DNA of 64,000 nucleotides from Moringa oleifera (Eukaryota; Streptophyta; Magnoliopsida; Brassicales; Moringaceae). The stretch covers positions 126,501-190,500 of the forward strand of contig JAJFZO010000747.1 in NCBI GenBank assembly GCA_021397835.1. The letters run 5' to 3'. Every line of letters begins with the position of its first letter. Position 1 is the first letter of the stretch. Positions 1 through 10,600 of this stretch are shown here, piece by piece. A model generated the notes under the pieces. That model saw only the letters and a program-made list of their open reading frames with translations, made no database searches and was not told the DNA's origin. Position numbers and translations under genes: made by a program.

Positions 1-214
1 CCAAATTTTCTTACGAACGCTGTCCATTGCTGAGCCATCAAGATGGTCCATACAGGCTTTTCAGCTGTCCTGTACAAGCTTAAGTAACTTTCGGAAATGT
101 AATCAAACATATGCACAGTTATCTCAGCATCTGCATCTACGTGTATATGGAGGAAAGTAGATTGAATAGTAGAGAAAAATCAGTGGACGTAATTCTAAGT
201 TGTTGTGGTCTCAA
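1..214. other. unassigned window edge
   Basis: No gene could be assigned. One plus frame stays open from base 2 to about 164, but it resembles nothing I recognise and has no visible start. It may be the 3' part of a gene that lies outside the window. Confidence 0.3.
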
Positions 215-1025
215 TAAATAGCCTCATCACTCATGCCAGGTTTTTTCTTATTATGTGATATTTTACGCTTGCTTCCCCACCCGCACAACCTTCTCTTTTT
301 TAAACCTCCCTAAGTTTTTGATGTTTGAACATAAAGCTTATGGTTGGTCAGAGTTGCTCCTATTCTGTCTCTGTTTTTAATTAATTGCGCATGATTTTTC
401 ATTTGATGTTTTTCAAATTATGAGATTCTTAATCTTGAACGTTAACTGATGTTATGATGGTGGTGTCTACCGACATGGACTCCAAGCTTCTTTTGAATAT
501 TTTGGTGATAAGGTTTTCTAAGTTGCATTTGTGGGTGCATGATTCTAAGCTTTATTTGTCCGTCTGTCTTCTTTTACTCATTGGATCTGTCATTCATCAA
601 CTCCTCTCTCTCTGACACACGCACTTTCTTGCTCTATGCTTCTTTACTGTTAATGCTGCAAAGGCCTGTGATGACTGAAGGAAGGGCCTACATCGTCAGA
701 TTGTCTCATGACAGAGATGAAATAGTTCTGAGGCCTAGTGGTGTCGGTCAAAATTGCAGAGACATTTGTCCTTTTATTTGTTTTTAATAAATGTTTCATT
801 TCAAATGATGAGATGTAAGTGAACAGGAGTTTAGGTGAATTTAGCCATTTCTTTGCTAGCTGCAGGTCGGTTGTGTGATATGGTTTTACCCGGATGCATA
901 AATGTTGCCATGGTAGTTTTCTTTCACGCTCAAAATTTTACTTTTAAATTTTGTTGTTATTTTTGGCTTTCTTCTGCTTTATGCCGAACCTTCAACAAGG
1001 AGGCTTGGGATCATTTAAACTCCAT
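215..1025 (+). repeat. collapsed partial duplicate of the eIF2-beta locus
   Basis: Two blocks match the downstream eIF2-beta gene in order and orientation. About 215-648 resembles 3110-3565 (the 5' leader/intron ahead of the start codon). About 650-1025 resembles 6347-6760 (inside intron 8). Shared landmarks are the stretch around AAGCTTATGGTT, the run ending in ATGAGATTCTTAATCTTGAA or ATAAGATTCTTAATCTTGAA, and the whole AGGCCTGTGATGA...CTGAGGCCT unit. All of coding exons 1-8 are missing between the blocks, so the copy cannot encode eIF2-beta. The similarity is obvious by eye but carries many substitutions and indels, which suggests an old tandem duplication followed by an internal deletion of about 2.8 kb. 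Everything kept is intronic or leader sequence. Confidence 0.85.
662..736 (+). ncRNA. box C/D snoRNA-like unit in the eIF2-beta duplicate
   Basis: A 75-nt unit with a perfect 6-bp terminal stem (AGGCCT at 662-667 and 731-736), a C box GTGATGA directly after the 5' stem (668-674) and a D box CTGA (728-731) touching the 3' stem. It matches unit 6355-6431 in eIF2-beta intron 8 over most of its length, including the 12 bases before the D box. Its host exons are gone, so expression would need another transcript. Family and rRNA target are not identified. It could be a fossil, although the stem and both boxes are intact. Confidence 0.6.
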
Positions 1026-1603
1026 GTTCCCACAAGCAGCAGTTGCTGCAAACCGGAAGAAGGCACCATCTCTCTGTTTTTTCTTCTGTTTTTTTTTTTT
1101 TTTTCAGGTTGTTGATGACCGTTTTGTTGAGCTAGATAAGAACTTTCACGTGGACCAATCACGGCGTTCCAGCTCGTTTAACGAAAGATCCACGTGGCTT
1201 GATCCGTTGAAGGCGGAAAGCCTCGTTTCCCTATATATACCCAGGTGGTGAAGCCCGTCTCACAGAACGAGATTTCAAGCCAAATTGGAGACGAGAGAGA
1301 GAGTGAGAGTTCTTGAGTGATCTTCATTGCATTTGAAAGAGCCCTCAAGTACGATTAGATTCATACACTTTTCTTGTTGTTTGTTACTCATTTTAGTTGA
1401 GTGATTGAGGGTGGAAAAAGAGAGGTGCTGTAAAATGTCAAGATTGACGCTGTATGGTTTTCTTGGAAAAAAATTCAGTTTCTTGGCTTAATTAATTCAT
1501 GGTGTGCACATGAAAGATTAGTCAGTCTTCTACAACTTTTATTTATATTTCATTTCTTTACAACCCAATATTCTTGATTAAAGAAGAAGATTACTAACAA
1601 AGC
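1026..1603 (+). promoter_or_regulatory. promoter-like segment without a recognised gene
   Basis: Seen in order: an ACGTG core near 1149, CCAAT near 1154, a palindromic CCACGTGG G-box near 1190, and TATATATA at 1232-1239. After these comes a purine-rich GAGAGAGAG stretch near 1290 that resembles a 5' leader. This is a conventional plant core-promoter order on the plus strand, but I found no plus-strand gene before eIF2-beta. It may drive a non-coding transcript, serve as a distal eIF2-beta promoter, or be part of an old retroelement LTR. The rest of the segment shows nothing recognisable. Confidence 0.35.
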
Positions 1604-2130
1604 CTACTGCTGCTGGGGTGGCTGCTGGCTTTCTGCAGAAACTCTACTGTGCATTTGGTTCAAATTCTGGGCATTCCTGATGTCTCCAAGTTGCTGCAAC
1701 TCGTCAATCTGCTGCTTTCATTACACTTCACTTATTGGTGCGATTAAAAATGGTAGTAATTCTAAGTAGCAAAGCAAGTTAAGGCAGCATGTGTGAGACT
1801 AACAGAATGTCAAGATGAGCTTAGCCTGCTACTATGAAGCATAGTTTTGCAATGCCTGAGAGAGATGTCAGAACTTCAGTTACCTCTTTGCTTTCCAACC
1901 AAGCATCACAATTTCGTTGAAACCCAGTCCTATGGCTCTTTGACTGGGGATCCTGAAATGGTGGTGGTTGAGTAATGGCCTTTTGAAATTCCATTTATTG
2001 CAACAAAGGTATATTCCAGTAGGGATCGTCTCCCTCTAGTCTTATGATCTTCTATATGTGGCTGCTTCATACTGTTCTATGGCTCAAGGATTGATCTTCT
2101 GCTCTAAGGCTACCATCTTATCCCGTCTTT
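1604..2130 (-). pseudogene. possible coding remnant, minus strand
   Basis: Read on the minus strand, 1604-1725 gives about 40 glutamine-rich residues ending in SQQPPQQQ and a stop, just after an AG that could be a splice acceptor. Further upstream, about 1880-2060, a frame reads as plausible protein (for example PYWNIPLL, then ITQPPPFQDPQSKS) but carries in-frame stops. No intact gene can be assembled and I do not recognise the family. The reading is tentative. Confidence 0.25.
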
Positions 2131-3504
2131 CATCTACTGCCATTGGTCATCTTTCTTTTTTTTTCTGCTTTTAGCTTTCTTCGGGAAACTGTACAAGTGT
2201 AACCCTCTGGTCTTTGATTTCGCATAAACTGAGTGCCTTCTGCACCTTCTGGTCTATTCTTTCTGTGTCTAAATTCAGCCTTTTATCTGCTTAACAATAA
2301 AAGGCATATCTTTTCAGTCTTTAGCATTTATATCTGTAACAAAAGGGAAAATTCATGGCCGAAAAATTACACTATCGGTTTCTTTGCCTTCCTTCATTGC
2401 CTAATGTACCATAAAGGAAGCCCATTAGTTTCTCCTTGTGCTAACAAGGGGAAGGTCCTGGCGGGGCGCTCGGCAATCTTCCTCCATGTGCTAAGGCCTT
2501 CAACAAATGCAAAAGCTTGAACCTGTCAATACTCTATTCTCATGATTATTGGATTACAAATTGAGGAAGGCAATTTAAGTCATAGTCTCTTCCCATTCAG
2601 ATCAGACCGATGAGGCACCGAAGAGGAGGAGAAAATATGGTACCTCGACCCATGAGTCAAAAGATTTGGTGGAGTTAGGCCAGCTCCAAAGAAACCATCC
2701 CCAAGGTGGTCCAAACTAACCCTCAACTCGGCCTTCTTCTGTCTGATACTCTTGGACTAAGCCTATCAGAGCTCCATATCAAAGAACGAGGCCCAAATAG
2801 AGAAGCCCATCTGGAATATCTGGCCTAAGAAGTAGTCCCCTCCTCGAGAAGGCCTGCGATGAATAAATGCCTTTAGCCTTTAGGGCTATATAAATGGCAA
2901 GGGCAAGGAGCAGCAAGTGTACCCACGCAGGTAATATACGCATTGCGGAGAGAGGTAAAGCTTGCAAAGGAGAAGTTGGAGGTAGAAGAGATAAGCACGG
3001 CAACATCGTTCTGTATAGCGCCAGTCAAAGAATCTGAGATCTCTGTGTCTATTTTAAAAGGTCCAATCTCTTTTCAATGCTTATCTGATCTTTGGATTTT
3101 AGGGTTTTAATAGCCTTATTACTCCTGCTAGGGTTTTATTTATTATCTGATGTTGTAGGCTTGCTTCCCACACCCCCCCCTCCCCCCCCAATTTAACCTC
3201 CTGAGTTTCCAATATTTGAACATGAAGCTTATGGTTTGTCCAATTTCCTGCAAATCCGTCTTTGTATCTGACTGCTTGTGCATGTTTTTTCATTTGATGA
3301 TTTTCAAATTATAAGATTCTTAATCTTGAAGGCTAGCTGATGTTATGATTGGTATTTATTCACATGGATTCTAAGCTGCTTTTGGCTCCTTGTTGATAGG
3401 GTTTTTAAGTTCTATTTCTAGGTGTATGAGCTCTCATTTATTTTCCCACTTTTCTTTCACTCATTGGTATGATAATGTGTGTTTTGAATCTCTCTTTTTT
3501 CTAT

Positions 3505-3540
<36 letters not shown>

Positions 3541-3739
3541 TTCTTGCTCTAGTCTTCTTTATGGAAGTTTGAGCTGTCTTCATGTATCTTAGATGCTCTT
3601 TCTATGGATTAATACTGTTGATAAGGTACCAATTGTAGTCAATGTTAGCATATTGCCTTGTCTGCAGTGTACTTTTTTGCTATTTAGAAGGTCAGTTTGG
3701 TGGGTTGTTAACATCCTTGATTTTTGTTGTATAGAAATC
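2131..3739 (+). promoter_or_regulatory. eIF2-beta upstream region, leader and 5'UTR intron (inferred)
   Basis: No coding gene is supported here. TATATAAA at 2887-2894 is a candidate TATA box for the eIF2-beta transcript. The start codon at 3740 follows a TATAG acceptor by 5 bases, which suggests a 5'UTR intron reaching back to roughly 3060. A C-rich tract lies near 3173-3189 and a CT microsatellite at 3508-3537. Part of this intron (3110-3565) was copied into 215-648. Confidence 0.4.
3508..3537. repeat. (CT)n microsatellite
   Basis: An uninterrupted CT run of about 15 repeats in the inferred 5'UTR intron of eIF2-beta. The upstream duplicate has only a short CT stretch at the matching place. 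Confidence 0.9.
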
Positions 3740-6700
3740 ATGGCAGATGAAACTCCTAATGACACGAAGGAGGAAGTGCCAGAAGTAAGTCTGTTTATCC
3801 TCTTTGTTTTTTGGCATCTTGAAATTTCTGGAATCCATATTTAGTTACTAATAGTCACATATTTCCCTTTAATCTTTTCTACCAGAAATTTAAAAGTATA
3901 TTGTCCTTTGTTTTTTTGGGCTATGAATTGATGCTGACGCTGGTACCTAGGCTAGCAATTTATGTTTTGTGTTTTTTAAATTAGGACATATATAAATAAA
4001 GTAGACTGATTAAAAATGGTATGTTTGATTGTCATAGATTTTGATCTCTGGACTGTGATGTTATATGTCCTGATGAACTTTTTTTTAACTCCAGCTTGCC
4101 CCTTTTGATCCTACTAAAAAGAAGAAGAAGAAGAAGGTTGTAATACAGGATCCTGCAGATGACACTGTGGAGAATCTGGCTGAGAAAACTGAATCGTTGT
4201 CAGGCAGGAAAATGATGTCTTTTTTTTTTTTTTTCAGTTTTCATTATCTTTGGTGGTGTTTAACTTCTCAAATGGTTTCTTGTGTTCTTCTGAATCCTTT
4301 TTTTTTTTTCTGTGGACTTACAATTATTTTATCTTTCTGTACCTGCAGTTTCTGATGGACTTGAAAGTAATTTCACTGGTTTGAAAAAGAAGAAAAAGAA
4401 ACCAGTAAGTTTGGGCACAGTTTACATTGATTAGATGGATTTTTCCATTGTTGCAGTGAATGAAGTGTGTCTCCACCATAGATGCATGTTTGTGTCTTTT
4501 GATGAAATTGACACTGGCAATGCCTGGTGTGTGGTTGTAGGTAGAAACTAGCCTGTTGAATGAGGAGGCTGCAGATGGAGGAGACGATGGAGATGGTAAC
4601 TAGTTGCATCCTTCGGATAAACAATTGTGATGTTGTGTATCTTGATGTCTTGCCTTGTAGAATCTAAGAGTCAAAATTTTGCAGATCATTTTGGTGAGGA
4701 AGAAGGTGAAGGAATTGTCCTACAACAGCATTATCCTTGGGAAGGGAGTGATCGTGATTATGAGTATGAGGAGGTATATATTATACTCTAGTGTAATCAG
4801 CGCAGTTTCTATAAATGGTCCATAAAAATGTTCTTAGGCTCCTTATCCTTTTTCCATAATGTATCATGTATTTTCTTGTTCTCTCCACTTAATTATTATA
4901 TAATATTTTCTAATAGTTCTTTCCTTCCATTTTGTGGTGTAATGTTTGCAGCTTCTTGGTCGAGTGTTTAACATTCTTCGGGAGAATAACCCAGAGCTGG
5001 CTGGAGATAGGCGTAGAACTGTTATGAGGCCTCCGCAAGTTCTTCGTGAGGGAACAAAGAAAACTGTTTTTGTGAATTTCATGGACCTCTGCAAGACGTA
5101 TGTTCAAATTCTTCTCTGTTAATATATATATTATTTACTTCTCTGTGGGAATTGGTGGGCAGAATTGAACTGTTGGAATCATTGTCTTGATGTGTATTTA
5201 TCATCTCTATAATTATTCTGGACTATATGTTATTCAGACCAGATTGCTGTGTGATTCATGGTATACAAGCATTGCATCTCAATCTAGTTTTCTGGCGGTA
5301 GACCAATGACTGATTTTTTCTTGACCTGGGAGTTTGGATGGTAGTTCCTTATGATATGGATAATTGTTCTCTGCCTTGGTGGAAAAGGGCCTAGATTGGT
5401 TTCATTTGCCATAGAGATGGCATGACATGCAGCTTTCTATAGATCAATATGTGCAAATGACACGTACAATTTTTTGTTTCTTGAGATTTGTATTGTTGAA
5501 GGTTACATCAGTGTTGAATTTTGCTTTAATCAAGTGTATTGCTACTCTTGATATGTTTTGTCACTTAAGCTATGTTGCTCGTGCTTCATAATTAGCCATA
5601 TTTTCAACTAAATTCTCTTAACATTTTTTCTGGATGGGGAAAATCTTGTAGGATGCATCGCCAGCCGGACCATGTCATGGCTTTCTTGCTTGCTGAATTG
5701 GGAACTAGTGGATCGCTTGATGGGCAACAAAGATTGGTTGTCAAGGGTAGGTTTGCACCCAAAAATTTTGAAGGGATCCTACGGCGATATGTCAGTAAGT
5801 ATCTAATTTGTGGGTTGATTTAGACAACGCTAAATTGATACATGTTACTAAATGATTTCTTCCATCATGTTTTCAGATGAGTATGTTATTTGCCTCGGAT
5901 GTAAAAGTCCTGACACAATTCTTTCAAAAGAGAATCGGCTCTTCTTTCTCAGATGTGAGAAGGTAATAGTCTATGTGCTCTCCATTTTCCTTTTATTCTC
6001 TTGTTGAGATGTTGCACTTGTTATACTTGCAACGGAAGGCATAAAAGATATCAGTATTGTTATTACAAAAGAGTGTTGTTAGAGAGGGTCTTTAATTATT
6101 CTCCACTTTCAATCTTTTTTTCCTGGGAGGCCTATGATGACTTGACAATTGCCTACATTGTCAGAGTGCCTTATCAATGACTGAGTAGTCTTGTTCTGAG
6201 GTCTTCAGGAAGAATGTTTTTCTTCCCTACTGTCACTAGGGTCATCTACTTTGCCAGATTGGGTAATTGATGTCAGACTGATATGCTATCATTATTATCT
6301 TATGAATTTGAGACTTTTTAACAATTAAATAATTCATTGAAGTGGTTGCTGCAAAGGCCTGTGATGATTGAAAGAATTGTCTACGTTACCAGATTGTCTC
6401 ATGTCAGAGAGATGAAATAGTTCTGAGGCCTAGTGGTGTCGTTCACAATAGAAAAACAGTGTCCTTTTATTTGTTTTAATGATGTATCGTTTCAAATGAT
6501 AAGATGTAAGTGAACAGAAGTTTGGTGAATTGCGCCGTTCCTTTGCAGCTGCGGGCTGGGGGCTTGGTTTGTGTGGTATAGTTTTACTTGGAGGCGTAAA
6601 TGTTGCCATGTTAAATATGACATCTAGGTGTCTTCTTTTCTTGTAGTTTTCTTTCTCATGATTGCTATACGGCCCAAAATTTTATGTTTAATCTTTGTTG

Positions 6701-7146
6701 TGTTGGGTTTCTTCTGCTTCTTTGCCAAATCTTCAACAAGGAGGCTTGTGATGATTTGAACTTTGCCTGCATTGTTACATTATTTGACGAATGAATGAGA
6801 AATATCTTTCTGAGGCCTTTTGCAAGATAATGTGTAGGTAGAATTAAAATTGTTTGGGAAAACTTCTGTAACTGTTATAATTACAAGTCTTTCTTCCCCA
6901 GGTTAAATTTAACTTAATTGTATGATCAGGCCCATCTAAATAGGTGAAAATTTTGGGTGTATGTAATTTGAAGATGAAGCAATTCCTATGTGGCAACTTT
7001 ATAGCATTTCTATTGTCATTTTATCTGTGGTAGTTGCTGAGCTTATTCATTTCATGACATTCTTGCAGTGTGGCTCTGGACGGTCAGTTGCTCCAATTAA
7101 AGCTGGTTTTGTTGCTCGTGTTGGTCGGAGGAATACTGGGACATGA
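3740..7146 (+). CDS. translation initiation factor eIF2 subunit beta
   Basis: This is the beta subunit of the eIF2 trimer, which delivers Met-tRNAi to the 40S ribosome and contacts eIF5 and eIF2B. Coding exons: 3740-3784, 4095-4203, 4349-4404, 4541-4595, 4685-4773, 4952-5097, 5652-5794, 5877-5962 and 7069-7146. They give 268 aa, the usual plant length. Two N-terminal lysine blocks (K-boxes, exons 2 and 3) precede an acidic stretch, the conserved core around [10 protein letters not shown], and a C-terminal zinc ribbon with Cys220, Cys223, Cys241 and Cys244. All exon phases join cleanly. Intron 2 must start with GC (4204-4205) to keep the frame. Intron 8 (1.1 kb) holds three snoRNA-like units. 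The first ATG of the reading frame, just after the acceptor, gives the family N-terminus MADE. Confidence 0.96.
6128..6204 (+). ncRNA. intronic box C/D snoRNA-like unit 1
   Basis: A 77-nt unit in eIF2-beta intron 8. Terminal stem AGGCCT/AGGTCT (6128-6133 with 6199-6204, one G-U pair), C box ATGATGA at 6134-6140, D box CTGA at 6196-6199. An internal CAGA that could act as D' follows a stretch related to those in units 2 and 3 (GCCTACATTGT). The guide target was not identified. Intronic C/D snoRNAs are normally released from the spliced intron. Confidence 0.7.
6355..6431 (+). ncRNA. intronic box C/D snoRNA-like unit 2
   Basis: A 77-nt unit with a perfect AGGCCT/AGGCCT terminal stem (6355-6360, 6426-6431), C box GTGATGA at 6361-6367 and D box CTGA at 6423-6426. 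A CAGA near 6390 could be D'. The 12 bases before the D box (GATGAAATAGTT) are identical in the upstream duplicate unit at 662-736. This is the best-formed member of the array. Confidence 0.75.
6742..6818 (+). ncRNA. intronic box C/D snoRNA-like unit 3
   Basis: A 77-nt unit with stem AGGCTT/AGGCCT (6742-6747, 6813-6818, one G-U pair), C box GTGATGA at 6748-6754 and D box CTGA at 6810-6813. Its first half (TTGCCTGCATTGTTA) resembles units 1 and 2, while the bases before the D box (AGAAATATCTTT) differ, so the D-guide may have diverged. It lies about 250 nt ahead of exon 9. Confidence 0.7.
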
Positions 7147-7973
7147 GATACTCTCTTTTTGCACAAATGGCCTGCCGAAGTTGAGAAGTTGTTGGATTAT
7201 GTTGCATTTTGGATGTCTAATTTATACCCTTTAGTTGATGTTGACTAAAGGTTAATAGTTGTAATTGATTTAGTTGAGTGATATGGATGCAGAATGCTTG
7301 TACCAGTGGATTCCTTTTTTGTTTCCCCTTAAGAATTTTACTTAATTTGTTTAAGCTGCTCTCTCTCTCTCTATGTCTCTCTTCTCCCTTTAGTTGTTCT
7401 TTTTTTGAAAGCTTTTTTAATTGTGGCTTGAGTTTTTAGATGTCAGGAAGGATTTGTTTTGTTTTGAGTGAGTGGTTTGTTTTGAATGTGTGATGGTAAT
7501 GATGATTTTCAAGTTCAGTGTTGGCTGGTGGTTGAGAAGCAAGAGCTCTTATTGGCTTTGGTTGGAGACATCCAACAAAAGAGTAGAGTGGGCTAGTTTT
7601 TTAATAATGGCTCATGTGTTAATGTTTAAATGATGCCCCCCACCCCAGCCTTGTACCTTATAGTAGGAAGATTACAAACATCAGACTTTGGTTGTGCTGC
7701 TTTGCTTGTAGCAGGTCTTGCATGGTGATGTCTAAAGTAGAAGGAATGGTGTGTGAGGTGGTTCCTTTTCAGGCTCTCTGCAATGTGCTGGCCCTTTCCT
7801 GTTTGGGACAGAGGTTTTGTTTATGTAGTGAAACAAAGTTTACAAGATATCTAAGGTTTCCTTTCATTGGTACACAACTATGAAAACATGCCCTAAGAGT
7901 ATAGACTTGTATTCTTGGGAATATGTGTTTTATTCCTTGCAGAAAGCTCTCATGGTATTACAGAATGGAAGTT
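7147..7973. other. convergent intergenic region (3' UTRs)
   Basis: The 3' flanks of eIF2-beta (+) and the DUF7731-like gene (-). It contains T-rich tracts and a short CT run near 7362. I see no gene. A 63-aa frame at 7692-7883 has no recognisable features. Confidence 0.5.
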
Positions 7974-8740
7974 TCACAAATTGAACATGATTAGGAAAGC
8001 TGCGGTGGCTGCTGAAATGAAAGACGTGTACATTTTCTGGTACATCTTCACTCCACCGCTGTAATCTACTGTGCTGATACCTGCCATCCTACCAACATTT
8101 ACATCTCTTCGTTTTTATATGTAAAAGAAAGGCTAAATGAACAGAAGAGCGGGTTACCTGTAGAAGAAGCGCATCCAGATGAGATGGCATCTTGGAGCAC
8201 ATCAACTGTGGCCTTGTTGGCAAACCAGAAGTCCCGTTTCACCTCATGTATGCATTTAAGCACATCCTTGGTGTGTTGAGCACAGCCACCTTCGCAGAAG
8301 TCTGTAACTTGGGTTTGATTGACATTGAGCACCCCATCCAGCGACAGTTTATACCCTTTCTTTAAGCAAGCATTTGATACCTACACAAGCACCAATATGT
8401 AACTAAACTCACAAAACCTGATGCAAGCCATGAAAATGGTTATGCTGTAGCCTATAGATGGGTAGATCGATCTCTTTACATTTAGCATGCACTCAAAGGC
8501 ACTTCTCCAACCCCAGATTGGACTCAAGTTCACGTTCCTTCTGGGCTCTGTCATGTCTGAAACACGTAGCAATAGCAAGTCAGAGTATTACATCAATCAA
8601 TTGCATGCTCTTACTGCATTATCCACAAGCTTTAAGAATTACAAGGGAAAAGAGAAGTTACTTTCAGCGTTGGCACAGCAAACAAGAAGGAAAACACAGA
8701 GGAATTTCACTCTTCCACTGAAACTCCAGTAGTTCTCCAT
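7974..8740 (-). CDS. small secreted cysteine-containing protein, DUF7731-like
   Basis: Four exons in transcript order: 8740-8662, 8556-8480, 8380-8158 and 8011-7974. They give 138 aa. The N-terminus has a basic residue followed by a hydrophobic run (LCVFLLVCCANA), a typical secretory signal ending near residue 25. The mature part holds spaced cysteines (FECML, NACLKKG, DFCEGGC, LKCIHEVKRDFWF, SGCAS) and a hydrophobic C-terminus (AAFLIMFNL) that could be a membrane or GPI-type tail. The pattern resembles a small uncharacterised plant family that I recall as DUF7731; that assignment is from memory. The function is unknown. All introns are GT-AG and phases join. The signal peptide supports the start at 8740. 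Confidence 0.75.
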
Positions 8741-9413
8741 GATTCCACAAACAGAATCTGCTATCTCTACCAGCTAGACAACCTTTTTATGGGGGGGTGA
8801 GAGGAGAATGTTGAGAAGGTACCAATATATAACATGGAATGCACGAAAAGAAGTGAAATAACCAAGGAATCCATTTTGCATCCTGAGTATATACCAAGTT
8901 CTTTTGGAAAAACCAAGGAGAAAGAACAAACAAAAACAACGGGTTTTGGACTAATTTGTCGGTATTTAACATGTGAAATAGTGACCTTATCATTCTATTC
9001 TTTATTTATTTACGCAGATGTCCAATACAATATGCAAACATAAGGTCCCATCTCCACAGGATTAGAGGAAAAAGACAATATCAGAACTTTGTTGAGGGGA
9101 ACATTCCCTTTCTCTTCATACATAGTGTTCTATATCAGGGATAGTATTTTGATGAATACAATGCATCTGCTCTGCATTTTTACCACATAGATTGACATTA
9201 AAGTTTGTAAAGCTTAAGATTACAAAATGGAATATGTGACAAATCCCACATCCAATACTGCAACAAAGTCAATGAGCTGACAACATAATTAACTTAAGTA
9301 TTAGACAATCAGCAGCTAACCATAATATAGCATACTCTGCAGTGCGATTAGAGATATTCATAGGATAAATCCCCTAGGTTCTTCATTTTATTCTACTTCA
9401 GGCTTAGCATAAT
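8741..9413. other. upstream of the DUF7731-like gene and 3' flank of a methylesterase
   Basis: AT-rich and non-coding as far as I can see. It should contain the promoter of the minus-strand gene at 7974-8740, but I cannot single out a TATA box with confidence. Confidence 0.4.
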
Positions 9414-10600
9414 TTAGTTTGATTTGATAGACGCCGCAGCTTCCACTAGGTACTCAAAGAGAGCTGTGGGGGTGGAGAAAAACGCAGAGTGATCACTCTC
9501 CAGCTGATAAACTTGAGAAGGCGGCCACCCTGTTACCATTTGGTCTTGCCCACTTGAGTTCATCATATGGTCTTTCAAGGTCTTCATATACACACGAGGT
9601 ATGCTGTCAACTTCTGCTGATCCCGTGAGTTTGTCGAGGTCTAGCATTGCCCTGAACGGTGTTGGTCGTAGCAGCATGGAAGCCAGAGTGGAGTCCTAAT
9701 CATGCATGAAAACAACATGCTTCTCAATAATTAGATTCTGATTAATTACGAGGTTTAGTGCCACTGCATGCTCACCTCTAGAGGGCTCTCGTTGTAGAAA
9801 TATTCACGTTGAAACTCTTTCTTCATTATCATGCCAGTTGGTCCCTGATCAGGTCCCAAGGCAAATATGAAGTCCCAAATTTCCGGAACGGAAACTCCCA
9901 GATACACCTGAACAGGAAAATGTAAGAAAACAGGAGGCAAGTAAGTTCTTTTCTTCTTTGGCGTGGGGAAAGAATTGGATTTAACAAGGACGTCTGCATC
10001 AAAACATCCTGATACAGGGATAAACCTCTGATAAGGGCTGCCACGAGTTCTTTGAATAGAGAGGAAAATTAAAACATACGACTATACAGGACCCGGCAGA
10101 AGATTACAATGAGGCCATTAGATAAGATCAAAGAAATCTTACGTTTTTAACTTCTCTAAGGGTAGACCCTGGCTTCACCATGTAAGCTGCTATAAATACG
10201 GCCATAGAAATTTTCTCAGGAAACCTGCCCATTGCGTCTATTACGCTCGCGCCTCCTATACTGTGTCCTACCAATATCACCTGCCAAAGTAGTCAATGCC
10301 TCTAATACTATAATTTAAAGAACGATGTCTTGTTGATTAACTGTGTGTTCAGTGAGGTCATCAGTCACCAACCTTCTCATTATGTTGCCAGTTGGAGAAG
10401 AAATCAGAGAGAGGCTCATTATACTCTTCCATACTGGAAACCATGTTGGGATCTGTCTGGTTGATGCCAGCACCTTTGAGGTCAAGACATGTCACCTTGT
10501 GGCCTGATGCCTCCAAGAGAGTCTGGATTTTGTACCAGCACCAGGCTCCATGACTTGCACCATGCACAAATACGAAGTGGTGATGAGATGTTGGGCTCAT
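9414..10600 (-). CDS. methylesterase (MES-type) alpha/beta hydrolase, copy 1
   Basis: Four exons: 10600-10373, 10280-10143, 9907-9776 and 9695-9414. They give 259 aa, normal for the plant MES/hydroxynitrile-lyase family. The N-terminal strand and oxyanion region reads [16 protein letters not shown]; the nucleophile elbow is GHSIGG with Ser83; the C-terminal [13 protein letters not shown] carries the catalytic His235; Asp208 in TLKDHM is the likely third residue. Family members demethylate small methyl esters (methyl salicylate, methyl jasmonate, methyl-IAA) or cleave cyanohydrins. The substrate cannot be told from sequence, and esterase is favoured over lyase only by overall resemblance. No transit peptide is seen, so it is probably cytosolic. 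Introns 1-3 match those of copy 2 in position. Confidence 0.92.

Noticed and set aside
780..860. Another C/D-like start (AATGATGAGATGTAAG) in the ghost copy
   Set aside because: It has no CTGA at a suitable distance and no closing stem; the matching place in intron 8 has a broken C box.
2521..3010. Possible LTR retrotransposon end upstream of eIF2-beta
   Set aside because: TATA plus a purine-rich leader could fit an LTR, but no primer-binding site, polypurine tract or second LTR was found.
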